Below, piece after piece: positions 8,541 to 17,020 of a stretch of DNA of 64,000 nucleotides. Source of the stretch: Alphaproteobacteria bacterium. Lineage in GTDB: Bacteria; Pseudomonadota; Alphaproteobacteria; Caulobacterales; Parvularculaceae. Under the pieces are notes generated by a model that saw only the letters and a program-made list of their open reading frames with translations, did no database searches and was not told the DNA's origin. The position numbers and the translations under genes were made by a program. The stretch covers positions 1 to 64,000 of the forward strand of contig JAUHYK010000015.1 in assembly GCA_030426465.1 (NCBI GenBank), written 5' to 3'. How positions within the stretch are numbered: position 1 is the stretch's first letter; every line of letters begins with the position of its first letter.

Positions 8541-9536
8541 ATGAGCATGCTCGCAATAGACCTACCTGACGCAAAAGACATGGACAGTCTTGCGATCACG
8601 CCCCGGCGGGAATTGCGCATATGCAATGACCTTCTGGACGACCGGGAAGCTCTGAACCGGTTTTATGAAGACAATGGCTATCTGTTTTTCCGCCATGCAT
8701 TTAGCCCGGCGTCGATTGCGCGAGCGCGCGACGAAATGCTGGCGATCGCTGCGGACAAGTTTGGCATCGTCAAGCCGGGCGATGCGACCGCCCAATGGAC
8801 AGGTAAGCCACTAGAAAATTTCTCCGAAGAAGGACCGGAATTTTCGGGCATTTCAAAGCGCCTTGTTGAGGACCCGTCCAATCAGGCGTTTCTCGGCAAA
8901 ATCATGGGTGAGAATGCTAGCATGGTGCCCATCGTGCAATACCGCATCTATCCCCCAGGTGGTCCCGTCACGCCCGTGCATCAGGATGGCTTTTACAGCC
9001 CCGGCATTGAGGATTACCGCCCCGTTTGGACGGTGCTTGTTGATTGTCCGCGAAATGTTGGAGGGCTTATGCTGGCTGTTGGCGAACATAAGCGTGGCTA
9101 TTTTCACAATGGCGGCAAAGCGGCGCCGTTCCCGATTCCCGAAGGATTTGTGGATCCTGATAGCTGGGCGACGGCGGACTATGAAGCGGGTGATGTTCTG
9201 ATTGTTCATCCTTATACGCCTCATGCAGCCATGCCGAATACATCGGGCCAGTTAAGGGTGACGCTCGACACGCGCATTCAGTCAGCGGCTAATCCGGCCG
9301 CGTTTTCCGGAAGGGTGGTTTCGGTGACGCCAAACAGCATCACGCTCGATGCGGACGATCCGGAAATTGGGAGGCTGACTCTAAGCGTCGATAAAAACAC
9401 TTATATCCGGGTTCGCGATCGCAGCGTGCGCGAAAATTTTGCGGACTTCGCGAGTTATACTGTTCCCGGCATGCACCTCCTCGCTGTGCGAAACGGCGAA
9501 CGCGCAACTACGTTGCGTTGCGGGACAAACCCATGA
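8541..9536 (+). CDS. Phytanoyl-CoA dioxygenase (PhyH) family protein, copy 1
   Basis: The 331-residue protein has the Fe(II) motif HQDGFYSPG (H-x-D, about residues 145-153) and a distal histidine in HPYTPHAAMPN, followed by LRVTLDTRIQ with the arginine that would hold 2-oxoglutarate. It should hydroxylate an acyl-CoA or another lipophilic substrate. The C-terminal 75 residues after the double-stranded beta-helix (SGRVVSVTPNSITLD and so on) look like an added small beta domain and recur in the copy at 47673. The ATG at 8541 is chosen because AAGGA lies 8 bases upstream; an in-frame ATG at 8523 would add six residues. It stands alone before the TetR-linked operon. Confidence 0.88.
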   Translation: MSMLAIDLPDAKDMDSLAITPRRELRICNDLLDDREALNRFYEDNGYLFFRHAFSPASIARARDEMLAIAADKFGIVKPGDATAQWTGKPLENFSEEGPEFSGISKRLVEDPSNQAFLGKIMGENASMVPIVQYRIYPPGGPVTPVHQDGFYSPGIEDYRPVWTVLVDCPRNVGGLMLAVGEHKRGYFHNGGKAAPFPIPEGFVDPDSWATADYEAGDVLIVHPYTPHAAMPNTSGQLRVTLDTRIQSAANPAAFSGRVVSVTPNSITLDADDPEIGRLTLSVDKNTYIRVRDRSVRENFADFASYTVPGMHLLAVRNGERATTLRCGTNP

Positions 9537-9670
9537 TCCGCTAAACAGGTTGCGTATAGATTGGCGAGCCGTGTGGTTCATGGGCGCGCAAGACTGTGAC
9601 GAGACGTCGCTCCCGGCGCTCAACCATGCGTCCTTCCGGCGAAATCCCAACTTGCATACGCCATATTTTA

Positions 9671-9686
9671 TGTAGTATTCACTACA
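9671..9686. promoter_or_regulatory. Operator palindrome upstream of GMC oxidoreductase gene
   Basis: TGTAGTATTCACTACA is an inverted repeat with 6-bp arms and a 4-base centre. It lies 69 bases before the GTG start of the gene at 9755. The same outer arms recur at 12072-12087, before the P450 operon. The TetR gene between the two sites is the obvious candidate binder. Confidence 0.75.
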
Positions 9687-9754
9687 CGATCGACAATGCT
9701 TAAGGTATTGAGAATAACAGCATAATTTGTTCAGAGCTGACGCCGGGAGGGAAT

Positions 9755-11347
9755 GTGAGCGACTGGGATTATATCATTGTCGGCGCCGGCTCAGCTGGTT
9801 GTGTGCTCGCCGATCAGCTGTCGGAAAAACCATCCAATAGCGTATTGCTCCTTGAGGCAGGACCGGAAGATAAAAGTCCATTCATTCATATGCCGCGCGG
9901 AGTTGGCAAGCTCTATACGGATCCCAATCACGCTTGGTATTTTCAGACGGAAGCGCATAACGACATTCCATCGGAAACCTGGCTGCGCGGAAAAATGTTG
10001 GGTGGATCATCATCTATAAACGGCATGATGTATTTCCGTGGTCAGCCGCAGGACTACGACAATTGGGAAACACTCGGCGCTAGAGGCTGGGGCTGGCGCG
10101 AGATGGAGCCTGCGTTCCGGGCAATGGAGCATCATGAACTCGGGGATGACGGCGTGCGCGGCGCAACCGGCCCATTGGGCGTGACGGTTGATCGTGACCG
10201 GAACCCCTTTACTGAAGGCTTTATTAAGGCCGGCGAGCAGCTTGGTCTGCCGCGCGTTGAAGATCTTAATCAGCCAGGACAAGAAGGTGTCGGCTACGCG
10301 CCAAGGACGATTTGGAACGGCAAACGGCAGAGTGCGGCGCAAACTTTCCTCAAGCGTGCGCGCAAGCGGTCAAATTTGAAAGTTGAAACAGGCGTTCTTG
10401 TCGACCGTATTTTATTTGAAGGAACGGTCGCCAAAGGGGTTACAACAATTGTTGATGGCGAAAGGCGCGATTATCGCACGAATGGTGAAGTGATCATTTC
10501 CGCTGGCGCTCTGATGACGCCGCAAATTCTCCAACGCTCTGGCGTTGGCGATGCAGATCATCTCACTTCAATCGGCGTGAACGTGGTTTATGACAGCCCC
10601 GGCGTCGGGATGCACATGTTTGAGCATCGACTGTTCATGATGCCTTACGAAATAAACGTTCCCTATAGTCATAATTTGGAGCTTTCTGGTCCGCGCCTTA
10701 TCGGCAATGTCCTGAAATACTACCTGACGGGTAAGGGTGTCATGGCTGCCGGCTATGGCTCGGTTGGCGCTTTCGCGCGGGTTCTGGAGGAGTCGGAGAC
10801 GCCCGATATAGAAATTCTTTTGTCACCGGCGGTCGCAAATCCAAACGAGAAAGGCGAACTTGTTCCCGACACTGTCCATAGCATCGTATTGTTTGGATAT
10901 CCGCTCCGGTCGCGAAGCGAGGGCACAGTCAAGATACAATCCGCTGATCCGATGCAGCCGGCGAAAATTCATGCGGCCTATCTTACCGATCCATATGATC
11001 AGAGGATCACCATCGCGATGCACCGCTACATTCGCAAATGGATGGAACAACCGGCAATAGCGCCCATGGTTGTTGAGGAGCGCGAGCCCAGCCGGTCACT
11101 GCAAACCGATGATGAAATCATCGAGGCGTATAAAACCAGCGGTCAAGCTGGATATCACGCTTGTGGCACTTGCCGCATGGGCGATTTCAATGATGCGGCG
11201 CTCGCCCCGGATTTGAAAGTCAAAGGCGTGGAGGGGCTACGCGTGGTCGATGGGTCAATTATGCCAGCCATGGTTTCGGCGAATACCAATGCGCCGATCA
11301 TGGCGTGCGCCATGCGGGCGGCAAGGCTGATCAAAGAGGGGCGATAG
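9755..11347 (+). CDS. GMC family FAD-dependent oxidoreductase, copy 1
   Basis: The 530-residue protein has the FAD-binding start DYIIVGAGSAGCVLA, the GMC signature GGSSSINGMMYFRGQPQDYDNW (from about residue 84), and the C-terminal active-site region GYHACGTCRMG with NTNAPIMACAMRAA. It should oxidise an alcohol to an aldehyde or ketone using FAD, like choline or long-chain alcohol dehydrogenases. The start is GTG at 9755, with GGGAGG 4 bases upstream; the overlapping ATG at 9753 runs into a stop at once. It forms an operon with the TetR gene downstream and carries the operator at 9671. A paralogue is encoded at 42359. Confidence 0.92.
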   Translation: MSDWDYIIVGAGSAGCVLADQLSEKPSNSVLLLEAGPEDKSPFIHMPRGVGKLYTDPNHAWYFQTEAHNDIPSETWLRGKMLGGSSSINGMMYFRGQPQDYDNWETLGARGWGWREMEPAFRAMEHHELGDDGVRGATGPLGVTVDRDRNPFTEGFIKAGEQLGLPRVEDLNQPGQEGVGYAPRTIWNGKRQSAAQTFLKRARKRSNLKVETGVLVDRILFEGTVAKGVTTIVDGERRDYRTNGEVIISAGALMTPQILQRSGVGDADHLTSIGVNVVYDSPGVGMHMFEHRLFMMPYEINVPYSHNLELSGPRLIGNVLKYYLTGKGVMAAGYGSVGAFARVLEESETPDIEILLSPAVANPNEKGELVPDTVHSIVLFGYPLRSRSEGTVKIQSADPMQPAKIHAAYLTDPYDQRITIAMHRYIRKWMEQPAIAPMVVEEREPSRSLQTDDEIIEAYKTSGQAGYHACGTCRMGDFNDAALAPDLKVKGVEGLRVVDGSIMPAMVSANTNAPIMACAMRAARLIKEGR

Positions 11348-11370
11348 CGCTGATAAATCAAGGTCGAAAG

Positions 11371-12045
11371 ATGAGCAATAGGCCTCGCGCAAAGAAGGTC
11401 AAGTCCGTTGCGATTAAAAGAAAACGCCGGTCAAAAGACGATATCGTTGTAAACATTCGTGAAGCCGCGCAGCAATTGTTCGCAGAGCGTGGCTACGCGG
11501 CGACGACAACCCGCGAGATCGCCCGCGTCGCGGATGTCAGTGAGACGCTTTTATTTCGATATTACGGCACAAAAGAGGGGCTTTTTGACGATGTCGTTTC
11601 CGCGCCGTTCAATGAGTTGATGCGGGAGTTCATACAGTCATACGGGAATAGTCCCGATCCTCAAGCGCGTGTGCAAAGCGTGCACAGCATGTATAGCGAC
11701 GTTTACGAGTTATTCGATCAAAACCGTCTCCTGTTCAGCGCATTGATGTCAGCGCAATCATCAGGAATTGATCACAACGGCGATCAATCTGGAGCTGCCC
11801 CGCTTACCGGTCTCGCTTTCTTTTTCGATCAGGCGCTAAGGCAAATGAACCTTGATTATGCGAAAACCGGACGGAGACCTGAATTTGACCCGGAAATCGG
11901 CGTACGGCTCGGTTTTGGCATGATCGCAGCGGCGGTACTCATGCGGGACTGGCTGTTTCCGGATGGCGCTCCTTCAAAAAAGGCCATGATTAAGGCGCTC
12001 GAAAACATGATCGGAAGCGGGCTGATGTCGCACGGGCTGGATTGA
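11371..12045 (+). CDS. TetR family transcriptional regulator
   Basis: The 224-residue protein has a basic start (KVKSVAIKRKRRSK) and the TetR helix-turn-helix region IREAAQQLFAERGYAATTTREIARVADVSETLLFRYYGTKEGLFDDVV (two parts, residues about 30-75). The rest is a helical ligand domain of ordinary length. It sits between two matching 16-bp palindromes, one before its own operon (9671) and one before the P450 operon (12072). The simplest reading is that it represses both the GMC gene plus itself and the P450 operon until a pathway substrate binds. The start at 11371 is preferred over in-frame 11305, which overlaps the GMC gene. Confidence 0.9.
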   Translation: MSNRPRAKKVKSVAIKRKRRSKDDIVVNIREAAQQLFAERGYAATTTREIARVADVSETLLFRYYGTKEGLFDDVVSAPFNELMREFIQSYGNSPDPQARVQSVHSMYSDVYELFDQNRLLFSALMSAQSSGIDHNGDQSGAAPLTGLAFFFDQALRQMNLDYAKTGRRPEFDPEIGVRLGFGMIAAAVLMRDWLFPDGAPSKKAMIKALENMIGSGLMSHGLD

Positions 12046-12071
12046 CGTAAAAATTGTCCTGTCATAATGTG

Positions 12072-12087
12072 TGTAGTAAATACTACA
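12072..12087. promoter_or_regulatory. Operator palindrome upstream of P450 operon
   Basis: TGTAGTAAATACTACA is a palindrome with 7-bp arms around AA. It lies 19 bases before the ATG of the P450 gene, in an AT-rich stretch where the promoter should be. It matches the site at 9671-9686 at all 12 outer positions (TGTAGT and ACTACA), which strongly suggests one regulator for both. Confidence 0.8.
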
Positions 12088-12106
12088 TAAAATAAATGGA
12101 GGATCG

Positions 12107-13345
12107 ATGGCTGGCGTTCAGATTCAGGAATTTGACGATCCTACATATGATCCGTTCGAAGCTGACGCCGCGAACTTTGGCGAAGTGCTTGATCCATATC
12201 CCGTGCTACACGAATTGCGCGCAAAGGGGCCAGTTCAGGAAGGATCCTATACGGCTTTGTTCGGGATGCCGTCTCTCCACGCTGACGGGCAAAAGCAATT
12301 CATGATTTTGGGCGCTAAGGAAATTCACGAGGTGCTAACGGATACGACGCGTTTTTCAAATGCTGCGTATAAAAAGAATCTCGGCGCCACCTTCGGCATG
12401 GGCAGCATCAGCACGATGGATCCGCCGCAACATGGCGCCTATCGAAAGATCTTTCAGAAAATATTCCTGCCGCAAAATGTCAAACCGTGGGGCGAGTCCA
12501 TTGTCGATCCGGTTGTCGAGAAATTGATGGCGAAATTTTTGCCTCGAGGCGAAGCGGACCTTATTGAAGAATTCACACTGCTTTATCCGTTTGAGGTTAT
12601 CTACCCGCAGCTCAATTTGCCGGAAGAGCATATCAAGACGTTTCAACGACTTGCTCTCGGGCAGACCGACTATATGCATTTTGACAAGGCGCAAGAGGCT
12701 GGCGAAAAGCTAGGCGCTTATTTCAAGGAATTGATCGAGGAACGGCGTAAAAATCCTGGCGATGACCTGGTGACGTTGCTGGCAACGACGGAAGCCGACG
12801 GAGAATATCTTCCTGAGCTTGTTTTGGTGTCTTTCTTCCGTCAGCTGATGAATGCCGCCGGCGATACGACGTATCGGGGCACCAGCATCCTGCTCTCACA
12901 GTTACTGCTCAATCCCGATCAGTTTGACGCCATTCGTGAAAATCGCGACCTCATTCCGCAAGCGATTGAAGAGGCTTTGCGGTGGGATGGGCCGGTACTC
13001 GATCAAACGCGCACGGCGAAGGTCGATGTCGAACTGGGCGGCGTCTTCATTCCAGCGGGGTCAGTTCTGGATGTTCTTGCCGGCGCGGCGAACCGCGATC
13101 CGGAGGTTTTTGAAAACCCAGATAAGTTTGACATCTTCAGACCGCGCAAGCCGCATTTTTCATTCGCCCGTGGGCCGCATATCTGCGTCGGACAGCACTT
13201 GGCTCGGGTCGAGATGACGCGCGCTCTTTATGCGATCATCGACAATTTGAAGAATCTACGCCTTGATCCGGATAAGCCACAGCCAGAAATCAAAGGTGTT
13301 ATGATGCGTGTGCCGAAGCATCTTTACGTCCGTTTCGGAGATTGA
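12107..13345 (+). CDS. Cytochrome P450, copy 1
   Basis: The 412-residue bacterial class I P450 has the heme-binding loop FARGPHICVG (cysteine at about residue 361), the I-helix motif NAAGDTTYRG and the ExxR helix EEALRW. It should hydroxylate a hydrophobic substrate with two electrons from a ferredoxin. The start has GGAGG 7 bases upstream. It is the first gene of an operon of two P450s, a KstD-like flavoprotein and a VOC protein, under the TetR-type palindrome at 12072. The second P450 follows after 14 bases. The substrate is unknown. Confidence 0.93.
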   Translation: MAGVQIQEFDDPTYDPFEADAANFGEVLDPYPVLHELRAKGPVQEGSYTALFGMPSLHADGQKQFMILGAKEIHEVLTDTTRFSNAAYKKNLGATFGMGSISTMDPPQHGAYRKIFQKIFLPQNVKPWGESIVDPVVEKLMAKFLPRGEADLIEEFTLLYPFEVIYPQLNLPEEHIKTFQRLALGQTDYMHFDKAQEAGEKLGAYFKELIEERRKNPGDDLVTLLATTEADGEYLPELVLVSFFRQLMNAAGDTTYRGTSILLSQLLLNPDQFDAIRENRDLIPQAIEEALRWDGPVLDQTRTAKVDVELGGVFIPAGSVLDVLAGAANRDPEVFENPDKFDIFRPRKPHFSFARGPHICVGQHLARVEMTRALYAIIDNLKNLRLDPDKPQPEIKGVMMRVPKHLYVRFGD

Positions 13346-13359
13346 GGAGAGTTTAGAAA

Positions 13360-14583
13360 ATGTCGCAACCATCAGGCTATCCGCAAGCGTCGCGCCCCGA
13401 TCATGTTCCACAAAATTTAGTCGTTGATTTTGATTTTCTGAACCTTCCAGGTTCTGACAAGGATGTTCAGGCTGCATATGCAGCGTTTCAACAGTCCAGC
13501 CCTGACATTTTCTGGACGCCGCGGAACGGCGGTCATTGGGTTGCAACGCGCGCCGAGGATATTATTGCGATGCAACGCGATACAGATACGTTTTCAAACC
13601 GGTCGGTGACTTTGCCGCCCATGCCGGAAGGCGCCCCCCGACAAATACCATTGGAAATAGACCCGCCGGAACACGCGCGGTATCGCCGGCCGTTAATGCA
13701 GGCCCTGACCCCTGGCGTCGTCGGTGAGCTCGAGGAAGACGTCCGTCAGGTCGCCATAGATGCGATCGAAGCCCTGGCGCCAAAAGGGGAATGTGAGTTT
13801 ATTGAAGATTTCGCCAAGGTCTTGCCGATACACGTTTTCCTCAAACTCGTCGATTTGCCCGTTGAGGATAAAGACTTTCTTCTACCGATCGCAGAGAAAT
13901 CGGTCCGCGCACGGGAGATAGCTCAGCGCGTTGAAGCCCATCAGGAAATGGGTGCTTACCTCATGAAGTATGTAATGGAGCGTCGGGAGAATCCGAAAGA
14001 CGATTTGTTGAGCAAGCTGGTCAATGTCGACCTTGGCGGCGAGCGCATTTCACTAGACGAAGCTTTACGGTACGCGATCCTAGTGCTCTTCGGGGGGCTC
14101 GATACGGTTGCAGGGATGATAGGGTTCGTCGGGGCCTTTCTCGCCACGCATGACGATCACCGCCGGCAACTTGTTGAACGTCTTGACGATGAGAAGTTTC
14201 TGAAATCCGCGATTGAAGAATTGATTCGGCGTCACGGCATTGCAAACACCGCTCGAGTGCTGACCAAAGATCTCACCTATAAAGGGGTTGAACTTAAAAA
14301 GGGTGATCGAATCCTGCCTCCGAATCTGTTGGCGGGCATGGATGATCGTGTCAATGAAAATCCATTCGAAGTGAATTTTGAACGCGAAAAGCCGGTCCAT
14401 GCTGCATTCGGCAATGGCGCCCATGCGTGCCCTGGTGCGACTCTCGCCCGCCGCGAGTTGCGGGTGTTTCTGCAGGAGTGGCTCAGCCGCATCCCTGATT
14501 TCCATATTAAGCCAGGAACAAAGCCGCACTTTGAAACGGGCCAGGTGAATGGGGTCCTGCGCCTGGATCTTGTCTGGCCATAA
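13360..14583 (+). CDS. Cytochrome P450, copy 2
   Basis: The 407-residue P450 has the heme loop FGNGAHACPG (cysteine at about residue 358) and the I-helix segment LFGGLDTVAGM. In place of the usual acid-threonine pair of the I-helix it has GLDTVA, which still carries D-T. The ExxR helix reads EELIRR. It resembles P450s that attack terpenes (CYP101/CYP111-like in the pattern FGxGxHxCPGxxLARxEL), but family assignment needs a search. It lies 14 bases after the first P450, with GAGGAG before its ATG. Only one ferredoxin gene and no reductase are in the window. Confidence 0.92.
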   Translation: MSQPSGYPQASRPDHVPQNLVVDFDFLNLPGSDKDVQAAYAAFQQSSPDIFWTPRNGGHWVATRAEDIIAMQRDTDTFSNRSVTLPPMPEGAPRQIPLEIDPPEHARYRRPLMQALTPGVVGELEEDVRQVAIDAIEALAPKGECEFIEDFAKVLPIHVFLKLVDLPVEDKDFLLPIAEKSVRAREIAQRVEAHQEMGAYLMKYVMERRENPKDDLLSKLVNVDLGGERISLDEALRYAILVLFGGLDTVAGMIGFVGAFLATHDDHRRQLVERLDDEKFLKSAIEELIRRHGIANTARVLTKDLTYKGVELKKGDRILPPNLLAGMDDRVNENPFEVNFEREKPVHAAFGNGAHACPGATLARRELRVFLQEWLSRIPDFHIKPGTKPHFETGQVNGVLRLDLVWP

Positions 14584-14732
14584 TTCACCTCCGCGCAGGC
14601 GCGTTTGATGGCATATCGTATCGCATGGGCGATTGAGCGTCGAAGCTTATTGCGATGCCTATAGAGCCCGTGCAGCGTCAGCCAACAAGGCGGTCAATGA
14701 GAAGAGCCGTTTAGCATTATTGGAGGAACTCT

Positions 14733-16469
14733 ATGACGCCATCCAACCCGCCACTTAAGCCTGAGTATGATCTGGTCATTGTCGGGTCCGGTGGGGGATC
14801 GATGGCGGCGGCGCTTGTTGCAAAAGATCTGGGCAAAAGCGCCGTAATCCTCGAAAAGCTGGACGCCGTTGGCGGCTCAACCAGTTTTTCAGGAGGAGTT
14901 TGGTGGATCCCCAACAACAGCCTGCTGAAAGATGCTGGCATTGATGATAGCTACGAAAAAGCGCGCCAATATTTCGATAGCGTCGTCACCTATAAAGGCC
15001 CGGGCGTGACTCCAGAGCGGCGCGACGCGTTTCTAAAAGCTGCACCGAAGATGATCGACTATCTAGTTGGTAAGGGTCTAAAGGTTCGCCGTCCGACGGA
15101 TGACTGGCCGGATTATTACGATGATGCGCCGGGCGGCTTGCCCGAGGGCCGCTCCTTGCTCGCCAAGCCTTTCAACCGGCACGAACTGGGCGAATGGAAA
15201 GATCATCTCGCCATGTATCCGCCAATGGCGGCGCTGCCCATGGGGGCAGACGAGTTTCCGACCCTGTTTCAGATGAAGCGAACCTTTGCCGGAAAATTGA
15301 AGGCGATGAAATTCGCAGGCTTAATGGCCAAGGACAAAATAACGGGCCACCACACCGTCACCAATGGCTCCGCTATTCAGGGGCGCATGCTGCAAATCGC
15401 GTTGCGTGAAAATCTCGAGATTCAGCGAAATACGCCGGTAAGAAGTTTCATCGTCGAAGACGGGCGCGTGGCCGGCGTTGTCGTTGAGCAGAACGGTCAA
15501 CGGGTCGACGTCCGCGCGCGCAATGGCGTCATCGTGAATGTCGGCGGTTATTCGCATAACAAGGCTTTCCGCGAAAAAGTAACGGATGGACCTACAACCG
15601 ACGAATGGACCAGCGCCAATCCCGGCGACACGGGTGAAGTTATATTGGAAATGATGGAGCTCGGCGCCGCGACGGATTGCCTGGATACGGCATGGTGGGT
15701 TGTCACATCACGGAATGTGGACGGCAGCTGGCCAGAAGGCGTCGTTGGCCCGGACGGAACCGTGCGGCCATTTATGCATCACCTTGATCTTAGCTTGCCC
15801 CATTCGATTATGGTCGATCAAGACGGCCGTCGCGTTGCTGACGAGGCTGGCGCTTATATGGAAATCGGGGAGCGGATTTACGCCCGTCAGCGGGAGACGG
15901 GTAAGGCGTTCCCGTGCTGGACGATATTCGAGAAGCGCAATCGCGAACGTTACCCATGGGGCAACGCTGCTCCCGGGACAACGCCCAAGTCGTGGCTCGA
16001 GACCGGCTACATGAAGAAAGCGGACACACTTGAGGGACTGGCGGCCATTTGCGGGATTGACCCCGCCGGATTGAATGCAGAAGTCGAGCGGTTCAACGGC
16101 TTTTGCAAAACTGGTGTGGATGAAGATTTCAATCGCGGCGGACGTGTATTTGACCGCTCTCACGGCGATCCTACTGTTAGGCCCAATCCAAGTCTCGGCG
16201 CCATTGAGGAAGGTCCGTTTTACGCCGTCGCCATGTATCCTGGCGACGTCGGCACCGCGGGTGGCGTGGTCGCCGATGAATATGCGCGGGTTCTTAAGGA
16301 GGATGGTTCAGTCATTCCCGGTCTTTATGCTGTTGGCAATTCTACAGCCTCGGTCTTCGGCCGTTGCTATCCGGCAGCAGGCGCGAGTATTGGCGCGTCT
16401 TTTACGTTCGGATTTATCGCTGCGCATCATAGTGCGGGATCGAATGAGTTGAGCCATATTTTTGAGTAG
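14733..16469 (+). CDS. KstD-like FAD-binding dehydrogenase (fumarate reductase/3-ketosteroid delta1-dehydrogenase family)
   Basis: The 578-residue flavoprotein has the dinucleotide fold DLVIVGSGGGSMAAALVA at residues 10-27, the phrase VGGSTSFSGGVWWIPNN typical of 3-ketosteroid dehydrogenase relatives, and the C-terminal YPAAGASIGASFTFGFIAA. There the tyrosine and the glycine four residues later match the KstD active-site pair. It should insert a double bond next to a ketone. Strict KstD function on steroids is not proven; related enzymes act on other cyclic ketones. GGAGG stands before the ATG, 149 bases after the P450 stop. It probably belongs to the P450 operon. Confidence 0.85.
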   Translation: MTPSNPPLKPEYDLVIVGSGGGSMAAALVAKDLGKSAVILEKLDAVGGSTSFSGGVWWIPNNSLLKDAGIDDSYEKARQYFDSVVTYKGPGVTPERRDAFLKAAPKMIDYLVGKGLKVRRPTDDWPDYYDDAPGGLPEGRSLLAKPFNRHELGEWKDHLAMYPPMAALPMGADEFPTLFQMKRTFAGKLKAMKFAGLMAKDKITGHHTVTNGSAIQGRMLQIALRENLEIQRNTPVRSFIVEDGRVAGVVVEQNGQRVDVRARNGVIVNVGGYSHNKAFREKVTDGPTTDEWTSANPGDTGEVILEMMELGAATDCLDTAWWVVTSRNVDGSWPEGVVGPDGTVRPFMHHLDLSLPHSIMVDQDGRRVADEAGAYMEIGERIYARQRETGKAFPCWTIFEKRNRERYPWGNAAPGTTPKSWLETGYMKKADTLEGLAAICGIDPAGLNAEVERFNGFCKTGVDEDFNRGGRVFDRSHGDPTVRPNPSLGAIEEGPFYAVAMYPGDVGTAGGVVADEYARVLKEDGSVIPGLYAVGNSTASVFGRCYPAAGASIGASFTFGFIAAHHSAGSNELSHIFE

Positions 16470-16522
16470 GCGCGATCATGGTGAGGTTGAATTCACAACG
16501 CTTGTCAAATTGGGAGTCGACG

Positions 16523-17008
16523 ATGACCGCTACGCCATTAATGAAGAACGTATTTCAACTTGCCTACGTAACGAGCGATCTTGATGCAGCTGCGGCGGTT
16601 TTTCGCGACAGTTACGGCGCCGGTGAGTTCTTGTTCATGCGAGATCTCCCTGGCGCGACAACTGATATCGCACTCGCTTATGCTGGCGATATGATGATTG
16701 AGTTGCTGCAACCGGTCGGCGGGGTGGCTGATTTCTATTCAACTTGGATCAAAGGCATGAACGGACTTGCCTTGCGTCATCACCATTACGGAATGCTCGT
16801 CGATACGAAGGCAGAGCTCGCTGAAATCAAATCAGCGTACTCAAACCGTAAAGTGGGGTTTCCCTTGGAAGGTGAAATGCCCGGCGCTCTTGACTATCTC
16901 TATGCGGACACGACCGCTGAGCTTGGTCATTATCTTGAATATATCAGGCTGGATGAAGGTGGGCGGCAAATGTTCGCCGGCGTGCCGGGCAGTCCATTTG
17001 GAAGATAA
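16523..17008 (+). CDS. VOC (glyoxalase/bleomycin resistance) family protein, copy 1
   Basis: The 161-residue protein starts MTATPLMKNVFQLAYVTSDLDAAAAVF, the usual beta-alpha-beta start of vicinal oxygen chelate proteins. Possible metal residues are H/H in LRHHHYGMLV and the glutamate in GHYLEYIRL. Members are epimerases, isomerases or dioxygenases; the exact reaction is open. The ATG at 16523 has GGGAG 6 bases upstream and is preferred over in-frame 16478. It is the last gene of the TetR-controlled P450 operon and converges with the sulfotransferase-type gene. A relative lies at 46817. Confidence 0.8.
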   Translation: MTATPLMKNVFQLAYVTSDLDAAAAVFRDSYGAGEFLFMRDLPGATTDIALAYAGDMMIELLQPVGGVADFYSTWIKGMNGLALRHHHYGMLVDTKAELAEIKSAYSNRKVGFPLEGEMPGALDYLYADTTAELGHYLEYIRLDEGGRQMFAGVPGSPFGR

Positions 17009-17020
17009 AAGCGCGGGCTG

